DNA from: Chitinophagaceae bacterium
GTDB lineage: Bacteria > Bacteroidota > Bacteroidia > Chitinophagales > Chitinophagaceae
Reading direction: 5' to 3'
Assembly: GCA_016787125.1 (NCBI GenBank)
Contig: JAEUVM010000036.1
Coordinates: 1-35,356, forward strand
Length of the DNA: 35,356 nucleotides
The notes beneath the pieces are model-generated. The model had not been told where the DNA came from. It was given only the letters and a program-made list of their open reading frames with translations, and ran no database searches. Position 1 is the stretch's first letter. Each line of letters begins with the position of its first letter. The translations under genes were made by a program, and so were the position numbers. Below are positions 16,404 to 23,846 of this stretch, piece after piece.

Positions 16404-16694
16404 ATGAATAACGAAAAAAACGCACCTCCGGAAAAAGATCCCCGCCTTTGGGCAATCGCAGAACGCAGAACAGGTTTCAAGAGGGAATTCGTAACGTATG
16501 TGGTGATCAATGCCTTTCTTTGGATATTATGGCTGCTGACCGGCGCAGCAAAGTATAAAACGGGAATTCCCTGGCCGGTATGGCCAACACTTGGCTGGGG
16601 CATAGCTATCGTGATCCGGTATTTTGAAGCCTATCGTTTTCCGAAAGAAAATGCTGTGGAGAAGGAATATGATAAACTGAAACGAAATCAATAA
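16404..16694 (+). CDS. 2TM domain-containing membrane protein
   Basis: A 96-residue inner-membrane protein matching the 2TM domain pattern: a charged N-terminus, RRTGFKREFVTYVVINAFLWILWLL as helix 1, a short loop with IPWPVWPTLGWGIAI as helix 2, then the charged tail FPKENAVEKEYDKLK. In Bacteroidota this domain occurs alone or fused to LytTR or kinase proteins, and its function is not established. It begins 10 nt after the TonB receptor and lies 29 nt before a secreted protein gene, so it is probably in the same transcript. Confidence 0.85.
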   Translation: MNNEKNAPPEKDPRLWAIAERRTGFKREFVTYVVINAFLWILWLLTGAAKYKTGIPWPVWPTLGWGIAIVIRYFEAYRFPKENAVEKEYDKLKRNQ

Positions 16695-16723
16695 TATAAT
16701 CTTCAAACCTCAAAACTAAAAAA

Positions 16724-17386
16724 ATGAAAAAGTTCCTGTTATTGGTGTTATCATTCTCGCTGCTGACAGCCGGGTTTTCTCAAAGCGAAAAATATGTAAA
16801 GGCTATGGAGTCAAAAATTGCTATGCTTGATTCTGCAAAAACAGCAGATGAGTATAAAGACCTGGCCAACTCTTTTGAACGTATCGGTGAAGCAGAGAAA
16901 ACACAATGGCTGCCGTATTATTATGCTTCTTATTGTAGCGTAATGGCCGGCATGTTTTCACTTCCAATGGACGGAGGCTTCGGTGATAACAGCGCTATTG
17001 TAGATCCTATAGCCGACAAAGCTGATAAATTGCTTAAGCAGGCACTTGGTCTTACTTCTGCCAATACGGAAACTTATTGCGTGGAAAAAATGATTGCCGG
17101 TCTGCGTATGATGGGCAACCCGATGGCCCGCTATATGACAGAAGGCCCGAAAGCAGAAACAGCTCTTGCCAATGCCAAAAAAGCAAACCCTGAAAATCCG
17201 AGGATATACATCCTTGAGGGCCAGGATAAGTTTTATACACCTGAGCAATTTGGCGGCAGTAAGGATGAGGCTAAAGTATTATTTGAAAAAGCACTCAGCC
17301 TGTTTGAGGTTTATAAACCTGACAGCAGCATAGCGCCTAACTGGGGGAAAGCCACGGTCAATTACTTTTTATCTCAAATGAAATAG
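16724..17386 (+). CDS. Exported helical-repeat protein
   Basis: A 220-residue protein with a signal peptide (1-19, ending TAGFSQ) and an all-helical mature part. The segment ANAKKANPENPRIYILEGQDKFYTPEQFGGSKDEAKVLFEKALSLF (about 142-190) reads like a tetratricopeptide-type repeat pair, with an earlier weaker repeat at about 35-65. Similar small secreted proteins are common and uncharacterised in Bacteroidota. It probably stays in the periplasm, since no sorting domain or lipobox is seen. It is the last gene before the terminator at 17392 and so closes the TonB receptor unit. A role as periplasmic partner of the receptor is inference. Confidence 0.8.
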   Translation: MKKFLLLVLSFSLLTAGFSQSEKYVKAMESKIAMLDSAKTADEYKDLANSFERIGEAEKTQWLPYYYASYCSVMAGMFSLPMDGGFGDNSAIVDPIADKADKLLKQALGLTSANTETYCVEKMIAGLRMMGNPMARYMTEGPKAETALANAKKANPENPRIYILEGQDKFYTPEQFGGSKDEAKVLFEKALSLFEVYKPDSSIAPNWGKATVNYFLSQMK

Positions 17387-17391
17387 TATTG

Positions 17392-17425
17392 TCCCGGCAG
17401 GTAAATACTGCCGGGATTTATTTTT
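17392..17425 (+). terminator. Intrinsic terminator inside the gene cluster
   Basis: TCCCGGCAG (17392-17400) pairs perfectly with CTGCCGGGA (17408-17416) around a 7-nt loop, followed by tttattttt. It lies 5 nt after the helical-repeat gene and 11 nt before the next start, so it separates two same-strand units or attenuates between them. TATTTTTA at 17419-17426 is a 7/8 match to a -7 box. Confidence 0.85.
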
Positions 17426-17436
17426 AACCTGTTACC

Positions 17437-18012
17437 ATGAAGGAAGAACAAATTTCAGCCGAACAAAGTCTGCAGGTCATACAGTCAATGATAAGTAAGG
17501 CCAGGCAGGATATGTCTGACAACAGTATTTATTTCCTGGTATGGGGTTGGATCACATTTATCGGATGTTCAGGCCAGTTTATTTTACTGGAATTGGTGAA
17601 GTATGAGAAGCATTACCTTGTTTGGCTGCTGGTGCCGGTTGGTGTGGTGTTTTCCATTATTCAGGGTATAAAGGAAGAGAAGCAAAGAAAAGTGAGCACT
17701 TATGTGGGCGACAGCATGAAGTACCTGTGGATGGGAATGGGCATCAGCTTTTTTGTACTGAGTATGATCCTTACAAAGCTTGGCTGGGGAAGCCCGGTAT
17801 TTCCGTTTTTTATACTCCTGTATGGGTTAGGAACATTTATTTCGGGTCTGTTTCTCCGGTTCCGGCCATTAATAGCCGGAGGCATTACAGCATGGGCGCT
17901 GGCTGTGGGTTCTGTATTTGTATCCTATTCATACCAGATGTTGTTTGGAGCAGCCGCTATTTTGTTCAGTTACATTATCCCGGCTTATATGCTTCGCCGG
18001 AAAAGCAAATAA
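17437..18012 (+). CDS. Multi-pass membrane protein, first of a tandem paralogous pair
   Basis: A 191-residue integral membrane protein with a 35-residue cytoplasmic, charged N-terminus (EEQISAEQSLQVIQSMISKAR) and five or six hydrophobic helices. The first begins at about residue 31 and the last ends at about 185 (IIPAYMLRR). It aligns with the next gene along its length: xESLxxIxxMIxKA, then a W-G motif, then SIxxxKExKxRKVxxY, then a YxWxGxGIxxF helix. I recognise no characterised family. The pair plus the winged-helix gene that follows looks like a membrane/regulator module. It starts right after a terminator, so it may have its own promoter or depend on read-through. Confidence 0.8.
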   Translation: MKEEQISAEQSLQVIQSMISKARQDMSDNSIYFLVWGWITFIGCSGQFILLELVKYEKHYLVWLLVPVGVVFSIIQGIKEEKQRKVSTYVGDSMKYLWMGMGISFFVLSMILTKLGWGSPVFPFFILLYGLGTFISGLFLRFRPLIAGGITAWALAVGSVFVSYSYQMLFGAAAILFSYIIPAYMLRRKSK

Positions 18013-18031
18013 CTAATCTCAAACACCGGAT

Positions 18032-18703
18032 ATGGACCACAACGAAAAAAAACTGACGGAGAAGGAAAGTCTTGAGCTTATCGCAGCAATGATAACGAAG
18101 GCAAAAGATTCTTACCACAGTACCGGCACCGCTGCTATGATGTGGGGAGCGGTGGTGGCCATTTGTGCGCTGGTAAGGTTGGCAGAGTTGCAATTTGGTT
18201 TTAAGCTGCCATTCGACATCTACCTGCTGACACTGGTCGCAATCATTCCGCAGGTGTTGATTTCCATCCGGGAAAAGAAGGAACGGAAAGTAAAATCATA
18301 TGATGAAACCTATATGGACTACATCTGGCTGGGTTTCGGTATCTGTTTGTTTCTCCTTATACATGCAGTAAACCTTATGTTCAGGGCATGGGAACCTGCT
18401 GCTGAAGCCTATAGCCAGCTGTCGGGCAAAAATGGTTTTCCGCTATATGAATATGTGCATCCTCTCTTTCTCATTTTATATGGCCTGCCCACCTTTATTA
18501 CCGGTGCGGCCTGCAAATTCAGGCCCATGCTATGGGGCGGACTGTTTTGCTGGGCCTGTAGTGTGGCAACGGTGTACACGCCTTTTAAGACAGATCTGTT
18601 GCTCACTGCATTATCGGCTATTGCAGCCTGGTTTATTCCCGGCTTGTTCATGGAAAAAGAATACAGGGCATATAAAAAGCAACAGGCCGCACTGAATGTT
18701 TAA
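18032..18703 (+). CDS. Multi-pass membrane protein, second of a tandem paralogous pair
   Basis: A 223-residue homologue of the preceding gene, longer by about 30 residues. Much of the difference is a polar loop (about 115-145) in the middle. The same plan is visible: charged N-terminal helix (TEKESLELIAAMITKAKDSY), MMWGAVVAICALV helix, ISIREKKERKVKSY loop, DYIWLGFGICLFLL helix, and a C-terminal pair of helices ending in FIPGLFMEKEYRAYKKQQ. Its stop overlaps the start of the winged-helix gene by 8 nt, so translation of the two is probably coupled. Function is unknown. A membrane sensor or sink that controls the regulator is a reasonable but untested idea. Confidence 0.8.
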   Translation: MDHNEKKLTEKESLELIAAMITKAKDSYHSTGTAAMMWGAVVAICALVRLAELQFGFKLPFDIYLLTLVAIIPQVLISIREKKERKVKSYDETYMDYIWLGFGICLFLLIHAVNLMFRAWEPAAEAYSQLSGKNGFPLYEYVHPLFLILYGLPTFITGAACKFRPMLWGGLFCWACSVATVYTPFKTDLLLTALSAIAAWFIPGLFMEKEYRAYKKQQAALNV

Positions 18704-18983
18704 AGACCTGGATCCCATATTACATTCGCAGCTCCGGCTGGCCGTTATGTCGCTGCTGATCGGCGTAAAAGAGGCGGAGTTTACTTTTATAAAAGAAAAA
18801 ACAAATGCCACTGCCGGCAACCTGAGTGTACAGATACAAAAACTGAAAGAGGCAGGTTATATTGACGTGATCAAACAGTTTAAAGACAACTATCCGCAAA
18901 CTATATGTAAAGTAACACGCCAGGGGATTGATGCCTTTGAGCAGTACGTGGCAAACCTTCAAACCTATCTTGGAAAGGGATAG
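18696..18983 (+). CDS. Winged-helix transcriptional regulator (HTH_34 type)
   Basis: A 95-residue DNA-binding protein consisting only of a winged helix of the HTH_34/MarR-like group. The order is an N-terminal helix (HSQLRLAVMSLLIG), helix-turn-helix with FTFIKEKTNATAGNLSVQIQKLKEAGYI (about 30-56), the wing IKQFKDNYPQTICKVTRQG (about 60-78), and a C-terminal dimerisation helix. No ligand domain is present. The ATG lies inside the end of the upstream membrane gene, in another frame. The regulator is the last gene of its unit, and autoregulation or regulation of the upstream membrane pair is likely from position. Confidence 0.9.
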   Translation: MFKDLDPILHSQLRLAVMSLLIGVKEAEFTFIKEKTNATAGNLSVQIQKLKEAGYIDVIKQFKDNYPQTICKVTRQGIDAFEQYVANLQTYLGKG

Positions 18984-19011
18984 AAAAGAGAAAGCCCTTT
19001 AAAAAAAGGGC
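18984..19011 (-). terminator. Terminator hairpin, better suited to minus-strand transcripts
   Basis: GCCCTTT (18994-19000) and AAAGGGC (19005-19011) form a 7-bp stem. Read on the minus strand it is followed by tttctctttt. Read on the plus strand it is followed by cggttctct and no T run. It therefore ends the minus-strand pair at 19057-19632 best and may act weakly for the plus-strand unit. Confidence 0.65.
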
Positions 19012-19056
19012 CGGTTCTCTGTTGGTACTCTAAAGTGTATGAAGAGTTGCGAAATA

Positions 19057-19206
19057 TCAGAAGTTTCGGGGGTTCTTTTTGTTTTGCACCGGCTGTAATA
19101 CCCAAGAGGGCATTGGCCGTTCTTTTCCGGGCTTAACGATTTTTTCAAAAGCTTTTTTCAGGCGGTTATATTCTTCTTTTAAAACTTTCTTTACAGACTT
19201 GGCCAT
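19057..19206 (-). CDS. Small basic protein, 49 residues
   Basis: A short open frame from ATG (19206-19204) to TGA (19059-19057). It encodes a lysine/arginine-rich protein with an amphipathic helical first half (MAKSVKKVLKEEYNRLKKAF), then PGKERPMPSW and a basic tail. It has no signal peptide and no membrane segment. It lies 18 nt after the stop of the secreted beta-sandwich protein on the same strand and ends just before a hairpin with a minus-strand T-rich tail, which supports real expression. I recognise no family. A nucleic-acid-binding role would fit the charge but is only a guess. Confidence 0.5.
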   Translation of the reverse strand: MAKSVKKVLKEEYNRLKKAFEKIVKPGKERPMPSWVLQPVQNKKNPRNF

Positions 19207-19224
19207 GTGTTTTTCATTTAAAGG

Positions 19225-19632
19225 TCAGGCAGCGGGGTTGATCTCCACTATTGGTGAGTAAGCTGCTTTTTTGTTTTTGTCTATGATTTTGATGCGATAC
19301 AATACTTTCTGGTTGCCGGCTTTTTCAAAAAAGGCGTAATTGTCTTTGGCAGGCTTATCAGTACCAAATACGAGGGCAGTCAATTTAAAGTTCACCCCGT
19401 CGGTGCTTTTTTCCACTTCAAACTGGTCGGCGGTTTCATTTTCGGCCACGATCCAGTTGAGCACTACCTTATTATTATTAATAGTTCCATTGAATTCGAT
19501 CAGCCTGGCAGGATTGTTTGCTGATACAGTAACAGGTTCAGGGCTTGCAAAAGGGAGTGGTGTCTGGCTGGCTGAAGACGGCTGGTAAGATAACCGCAAT
19601 GCCAGTATACCAATAAACAGTATGTATTTCAT
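19225..19632 (-). CDS. Secreted stand-alone beta-sandwich (T9SS-linker-type) protein
   Basis: A 135-residue protein with a signal peptide (about 1-22) and a single domain from residue 43. The domain reads ARLIEFNGTINNNKVVLNW, then TADQFEVEKSTDGVNFK, then KVLYRIKIIDKNKKAAYSPIVEI. It is the same fibronectin-like module that precedes the sorting domain in the three large T9SS proteins of this window: the W-x-x-x-x-E start, the VEKSTDGVNF strand and the YRIKIID strand all match. Here it stands alone and the C-terminal sorting domain is missing. It could be a periplasmic or secreted binding protein, or the remnant of a larger cargo gene. The open frame is intact. Confidence 0.75.
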   Translation of the reverse strand: MKYILFIGILALRLSYQPSSASQTPLPFASPEPVTVSANNPARLIEFNGTINNNKVVLNWIVAENETADQFEVEKSTDGVNFKLTALVFGTDKPAKDNYAFFEKAGNQKVLYRIKIIDKNKKAAYSPIVEINPAA

Positions 19633-19961
19633 GATTTCTTAGGGTTTATTCCTCTCTGGCTTTAAAGGCACAGAGAATTACTTGATTTTCCCCACAGAAA
19701 TATTGGATAAGCTCGGTAACATTAGTAACCCCATGTATTGCTGAAAGTAAAGGCTGCGAGGCGCCGGATTTTATACCGGGGAAGCTGGTACAGGACTTTA
19801 TCGTAGTTTTACCTGGGTATTTGTGGTTTTCCGAATCGGAAACAAACCTACTACTTGCCCCGCATAAATACAAGGGTTTTCACGAAAAATTTTTCTTAAA
19901 GCTTTAGTATAAGATGATAAAGGGAACAAACCTTTAATACTTTTGCTCGTTATTCATCAGG
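19633..19961. other. Divergent intergenic region
   Basis: A 329-nt spacer between two divergent units. A small inverted repeat CCGG-N8-CCGG lies in it. On the plus side, TACTTTTG at 19938-19945 matches the TAnnTTTG -7 box but has no good -33 partner. It would give a leader of about 10 nt before the ABC ATPase. Apart from a minus-strand open frame with no protein-like character, I see nothing else in it. Confidence 0.4.
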
Positions 19962-20870
19962 ATGAGTGATATTCTAAAAGTCAGGAACCTTACCAAGGAT
20001 TTTAAAGAGCTGAGAGCAGTTGATGATCTTTCTTTTTCGGTAAAAGAAGGAGAGGTTTATGGATTTTTGGGACAGAATGGAGCAGGGAAATCTACCACAA
20101 TCCGCATGCTGCTCACCCTCATCGCACCAACGGACGGATACATCGAAATATTCGGAATGCCGCTTCATCAGAAAAGAAAAGAAATATTGCGCCAGGTTGG
20201 TGCCATCATTGAAAAGCCGGACCTCTACAGATACCTTACTGGCTTTGAAAATATCAGGCTGTTTTCCCGCCTTAGCGGGGTAAAAACAACAGACAACCAA
20301 ATAAGGGAAGAACTGGCAAGGGTGGGACTGGCAGACAGGGCTGAAAGCAAGGTAAGGACCTACTCACAGGGAATGAAACAACGGCTGGGCCTGGCATGTG
20401 CATTAGTACATAATCCCAAACTGATAATACTGGATGAACCCACCAACGGACTCGACCCGCAGGGAATAGCCGATATGCGCCGGATGATCATTCACCTCAG
20501 TAAGGATCTTGGAAAAACACTGCTGGTATCATCACACCTGCTGAGTGAAATGGAAATGGTGGCCGACAGTATGCTGATTATTAATAAAGGCCGCAAAGTG
20601 GTGGAAGGGAAAGTGCAGGAACTGATTAACCCGGTTAATTCCATTGTAGAATTAAAAACATCCGATACCGCTGTTGCCACTTCTTTTCTTGAAAACTCAT
20701 CCTGGAAAACCTGCCTGCTTCCTTCAGTAAACGGAACCATACGGCTCGACCTGAAGAAAACGGATATACCTGAGTTTAACAGGCAGTTGGTGGCACATGG
20801 GGTGGCAGTTCAGAGCCTGCGGCCGGTTCATTCACTGGAAGAATTCTTTTTATCTCAAACCAGGGAGTAA
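19962..20870 (+). CDS. ABC transporter ATP-binding protein (ABC-2 type)
   Basis: A 302-residue cytoplasmic ATPase. Walker A is GQNGAGKST at residues 37-45. The Q-loop lies in the EIFGMPLHQ...VGAIIEKPDLY region, followed by the signature YSQGMKQRL, Walker B LIILDEPTNGLDP and the H-loop SSHLLSE. The C-terminal 80 residues (ELKTSDTAVATSFL to VHSLEEFFL) are the extension typical of exporters of the NatA/BcrA/CcmA group. Its stop overlaps the permease start by one base (TAATG), so the two are coupled. The system probably drives efflux of a peptide, lipid or antibiotic; the substrate is not known. Confidence 0.95.
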   Translation: MSDILKVRNLTKDFKELRAVDDLSFSVKEGEVYGFLGQNGAGKSTTIRMLLTLIAPTDGYIEIFGMPLHQKRKEILRQVGAIIEKPDLYRYLTGFENIRLFSRLSGVKTTDNQIREELARVGLADRAESKVRTYSQGMKQRLGLACALVHNPKLIILDEPTNGLDPQGIADMRRMIIHLSKDLGKTLLVSSHLLSEMEMVADSMLIINKGRKVVEGKVQELINPVNSIVELKTSDTAVATSFLENSSWKTCLLPSVNGTIRLDLKKTDIPEFNRQLVAHGVAVQSLRPVHSLEEFFLSQTRE

Positions 20871-21754
20871 TGTTTTTAGATATTCTCAGAATAGAATTAT
20901 TCAAAGTGTTCAAACGCCCGAGAACATTTATTGCCTTCGGGGCGATCGCTTTGATCATATTGCTGGTACAGTTTGCCCTGAAGGTAAACGGGAAGGATTT
21001 CATCCAGTTGTATACAGACAGCCAGGCCGATACTTTCGACATACCCTACGATAAAATACTTAATGGCTATTTTGTCTGTGTGGCAGTACTCCACATGATC
21101 CTGATACACGTACCGCTGCTGATAGCATTGATAGCCGGTGATATGATTTCCGGCGAAGCTAACCTGGGCACCCTTCGTTTGCTTGCAGGCAGGCCGGTAA
21201 CACGAACCCAGCTTATACTCGCCAAGTTTGGAGCCAGCACAGTATATGTAATACTGCTTCTTGCCTGGATGTCATTGTTTGCCCTGCTTGGCAGCATTCT
21301 GTTATTTGGCAAAGAAGACCTGGTGGTTTTTAAAGAGAATGATCTCCATATCATCAAGAACAGCGATGTGCTCTGGCGTTTTTTTGCTGCATTTATTTTT
21401 GCTGCGCTGGCACTTACAGCGATAGCAGCCATGGCGCTGATGTTTTCCACTTTTGCAGATAATTCACTCGGACCAATCGTGGCAACGGTATGTGTGGTGA
21501 TCGTATTTACCATCGTGCAGCAGCTGAAAGTGCCTGTTTTTGAGGAAACAGTAAATCCCTGGTCGTTTACCACACACATGCTGGGGTGGAAAGGCTTCTT
21601 TTACGTGGAGAAAACTGCCGAAGGCGCCACGATAAATGGCTCAGTTGAAAATGCGGGAGCCCTGGTTCGCAGCGGCCTGGTATTGGCGGGTTATATAATA
21701 TTATTTTTACTGATCAGTATTGTTTACTTCAGGAAAAAAGATATTCTCAGCTAA
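20870..21754 (+). CDS. ABC-2 family permease
   Basis: A 294-residue inner-membrane protein with six hydrophobic segments, at about 18-36, 72-92, 117-142, 165-190, 198-215 and 262-285. The cytoplasmic loop DMISGEANLGTLRLLAGRPVTRTQLILAKF (about 92-122) is the coupling region typical of ABC-2 permeases. It pairs with the overlapping ATPase gene to form a homodimeric exporter. A 9-nt spacer leads to the LolA-like gene. Confidence 0.9.
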   Translation: MFLDILRIELFKVFKRPRTFIAFGAIALIILLVQFALKVNGKDFIQLYTDSQADTFDIPYDKILNGYFVCVAVLHMILIHVPLLIALIAGDMISGEANLGTLRLLAGRPVTRTQLILAKFGASTVYVILLLAWMSLFALLGSILLFGKEDLVVFKENDLHIIKNSDVLWRFFAAFIFAALALTAIAAMALMFSTFADNSLGPIVATVCVVIVFTIVQQLKVPVFEETVNPWSFTTHMLGWKGFFYVEKTAEGATINGSVENAGALVRSGLVLAGYIILFLLISIVYFRKKDILS

Positions 21755-21763
21755 AAAAATAAA

Positions 21764-22453
21764 ATGAAAAAATATTTTGTTCTGCTGTTGTTATTGTTGC
21801 CTGGAATGTTTGTCGGGGCACAGGATGTAAAGGAGTTGCTGAAAAAAGTAAAGGCCAAGTACGACCTGGTGAATGATTATACGGCCACCGGAAAAATGAA
21901 AACCAATGTTATTTTTATCAAGGCGCCCGTTGCCACAGTGAAAGTGTATTACAAAAAACCGGATAAGCTGAAAATAAAGAACGAGAGCGGCATCTCGTTT
22001 ATTCCCAAAGGCTCAGTGAACATCAACATGAACAATGTGCTCGGACTGAATAATTTTGAAGCAGTGGCGGCTGGTACGGAAAAAATAAACGGTACGGAAT
22101 GTAAAATAGTAAAAGTGTTTCCTATCAGCGATGAGGAAAATATAACAAGGGCCACTCTGTATATTGATGAAAAGGAAATGCTGGTGCTGAAATCGGTGAT
22201 CAGTACAAAGGAAAACGGCACTTATGAATTGGTGATGAGCTACAAAACTTACAAGGCCTGGGGGCTGCCGGATAAAGTAGAGCTGACCTTCAACACCCGG
22301 GATTACAAACTTCCCAAAGGCATAACAATTGATTACGACAATGGCTCTGGTAAAGACAATGCTGATAAGGCCAAGGAGAAAAAAGGAAAAGTGGAGATAA
22401 CCTACTCAAATTATGTAATCAATAAGGGCGTGCCGGATTCGGCATTCAACTGA
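21764..22453 (+). CDS. LolA-like exported protein
   Basis: A 229-residue protein with a signal peptide (1-19, ending FVGAQ). The mature part resembles the outer-membrane lipoprotein-sorting (LolA/LolB-fold) group: LLKKVKAKYDLVNDYTATGKMKT at the start, then VYYKKPDKLKIKN, TECKIVKVFP, ATLYIDEKEMLVLKSV and KAWGLPDKVELTF strands. A basic insert (KDNADKAKEKKGK, about 203-215) precedes the last strand. It has no lipobox. It directly follows an ABC-2 transporter pair and is probably co-transcribed, which suggests that it takes a hydrophobic molecule handed over in the periplasm. The canonical LolA function is not shown by this sequence. Confidence 0.75.
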   Translation: MKKYFVLLLLLLPGMFVGAQDVKELLKKVKAKYDLVNDYTATGKMKTNVIFIKAPVATVKVYYKKPDKLKIKNESGISFIPKGSVNINMNNVLGLNNFEAVAAGTEKINGTECKIVKVFPISDEENITRATLYIDEKEMLVLKSVISTKENGTYELVMSYKTYKAWGLPDKVELTFNTRDYKLPKGITIDYDNGSGKDNADKAKEKKGKVEITYSNYVINKGVPDSAFN

Positions 22454-22461
22454 GCAGCCAC

Positions 22462-23544
22462 TTATTCTTCGATGATCTCATCCTTGGCATTGGCCAATAT
22501 GGCCGGTGTGATCTTTCTCAACGGGTTCTTCCGGTTGTCTTCATAACCATTGCGCCTGTTGATAATATCAATACACTCGAAAAGAGAAGTAATAAAAGAG
22601 GAAGTATCAGCTTTATCTTTACCCGCAATGTCAAATGCCACGCCATGATCGGGTGAGGTACGTACAGCAGGCAGTCCGGCAGTATAATTCACACCTTCGC
22701 CGGAGGCAAGGGCTTTGAAAGGAATAAGGCCCTGGTCGTGATACATGGCCAGCACGGCATCAAACTTCTCAAAAGAACGGCGGGCAAAAAAAGCATCAGC
22801 ACTGTAAGGACCCACTACCAGTATATTACTGTTTTTCGCTTCCCGGATGGCCGGTTTTATGATGGTCTCTTCCTCATTGCCGATGAGTCCCTCATCCCCT
22901 GCATGCGGGTTAAGGCCAAGCACGGCAATGCGTGGTTTATCAATGCCGAAATCTTTTTGAAGGCTCCGGTTGATGATATTTAGTTTACTCAGTATAGCTT
23001 CTTTGGTAATATGCTTCGCAATTTCACCCACCGGCACATGTTCGGTAACCAGGGCCACCCTGAAGTTGCCGGCACAAAGCATCATCACCACATCATTTGC
23101 ACCAAAAATTGTTTTAAGGTAGGGTGTGTGACCGGTATAGGTAAAGTCAGGCGATTGAATATTCTTTTTATGAACCGGGGCAGTAACAAGCCCGTCAATT
23201 TGCTTTTGCTTTAATGCAGCCACGGCTGTCTGTAGCGAAAGCACAGCATATTTGCCACCGGTTTCAGTAAGCTGGCCCGGAGTAACCTGCACATCTTCCT
23301 CCCAGCAGTTAAATACGTTAACCTGCTTATGGTTTATTCGGGTAAAATCCTTGATAATAGAATAAGTAATATTCAGTTCAGGAAGGGATTTACGGTAAAA
23401 ATTGATCACTTTATTTGAGGCAAAGATCACAGGTGTGCAATGCTCAAGAATACGGTTGTCGGAAAAGGTCTTAATGATAAGTTCGATGCCTATCCCGTTC
23501 AGATCACCGCAGCTGATACCAATTACTGGTTTTGAGTAATTCAT
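22462..23544 (-). CDS. pdxA: 4-hydroxythreonine-4-phosphate dehydrogenase
   Basis: PdxA (360 residues) oxidises 4-phosphohydroxy-L-threonine in the DXP-dependent route to pyridoxal 5'-phosphate. The start GISCGDLNGIGIELIIKTF is the family signature. Metal-ligand segments are visible in VTAPVHKKN, LGLNPHAGDEG and AMYHDQGLIPFKAL, and TSPDHGVAFDIAGK lies near the C-terminus. The length is slightly above the E. coli enzyme (329). It converges on the LolA-like gene with an 8-nt gap and no visible terminator between them. No other pyridoxine gene is in the window, but rsmA, a frequent neighbour of pdxA in other bacteria, lies 6 kb away. Confidence 0.96.
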   Translation of the reverse strand: MNYSKPVIGISCGDLNGIGIELIIKTFSDNRILEHCTPVIFASNKVINFYRKSLPELNITYSIIKDFTRINHKQVNVFNCWEEDVQVTPGQLTETGGKYAVLSLQTAVAALKQKQIDGLVTAPVHKKNIQSPDFTYTGHTPYLKTIFGANDVVMMLCAGNFRVALVTEHVPVGEIAKHITKEAILSKLNIINRSLQKDFGIDKPRIAVLGLNPHAGDEGLIGNEEETIIKPAIREAKNSNILVVGPYSADAFFARRSFEKFDAVLAMYHDQGLIPFKALASGEGVNYTAGLPAVRTSPDHGVAFDIAGKDKADTSSFITSLFECIDIINRRNGYEDNRKNPLRKITPAILANAKDEIIEE

Positions 23545-23846
23545 TCTTAACAGATTGTGGTAAAAATAAGGATTTTGAGCCAGCCATCCGGAACGGGTAG
23601 TAAAAACCCCATCATACGATGGAACGTTTACGATATCCGATTGTGCAAGTACTCAATTGTACATGAAAAGTTACGTTTACGTTGTAATTCTAAGTAAATA
23701 CTCGCACTTTAGCACCGAAAAACTATAGTTTCTCTTTAGTGGCTGTTGAGTGTTGGTGCTACTGAAAGTCTGTAACAGCCGAAGAGAAATATTTGGTGTT
23801 TCGTCAAAATCCAATTACTGAAAAACCGAGATCCTAAATCTGTGCT
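23545..23846. other. Divergent intergenic region with a long inverted repeat
   Basis: The 302-nt spacer between pdxA (minus) and a T9SS cargo gene (plus) must hold both promoters. TTG at 23682 with a weak box near 23705 is one option for the plus side. Its main feature is a 15-bp interrupted inverted repeat at 23729-23789, described separately. Confidence 0.5.
23729..23789 (+). promoter_or_regulatory. Interrupted inverted repeat upstream of a T9SS cargo gene
   Basis: TTTCTCTT (23729-23736) pairs with AAGAGAAA (23782-23789), and GGCTGTT (23741-23747) pairs with AACAGCC (23774-23780). The two arms are separated by a small internal loop, and the apical loop is 26 nt. It ends 57 nt before the ATG at 23847. 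It could be a structured leader or an operator. There is no T tract, so it is not a terminator. Confidence 0.5.

Noticed and set aside
19646..19873. 75-codon minus-strand ORF in the divergent spacer
   Set aside because: Its composition is not protein-like, it has no neighbour logic and it overlaps the expected promoter region.
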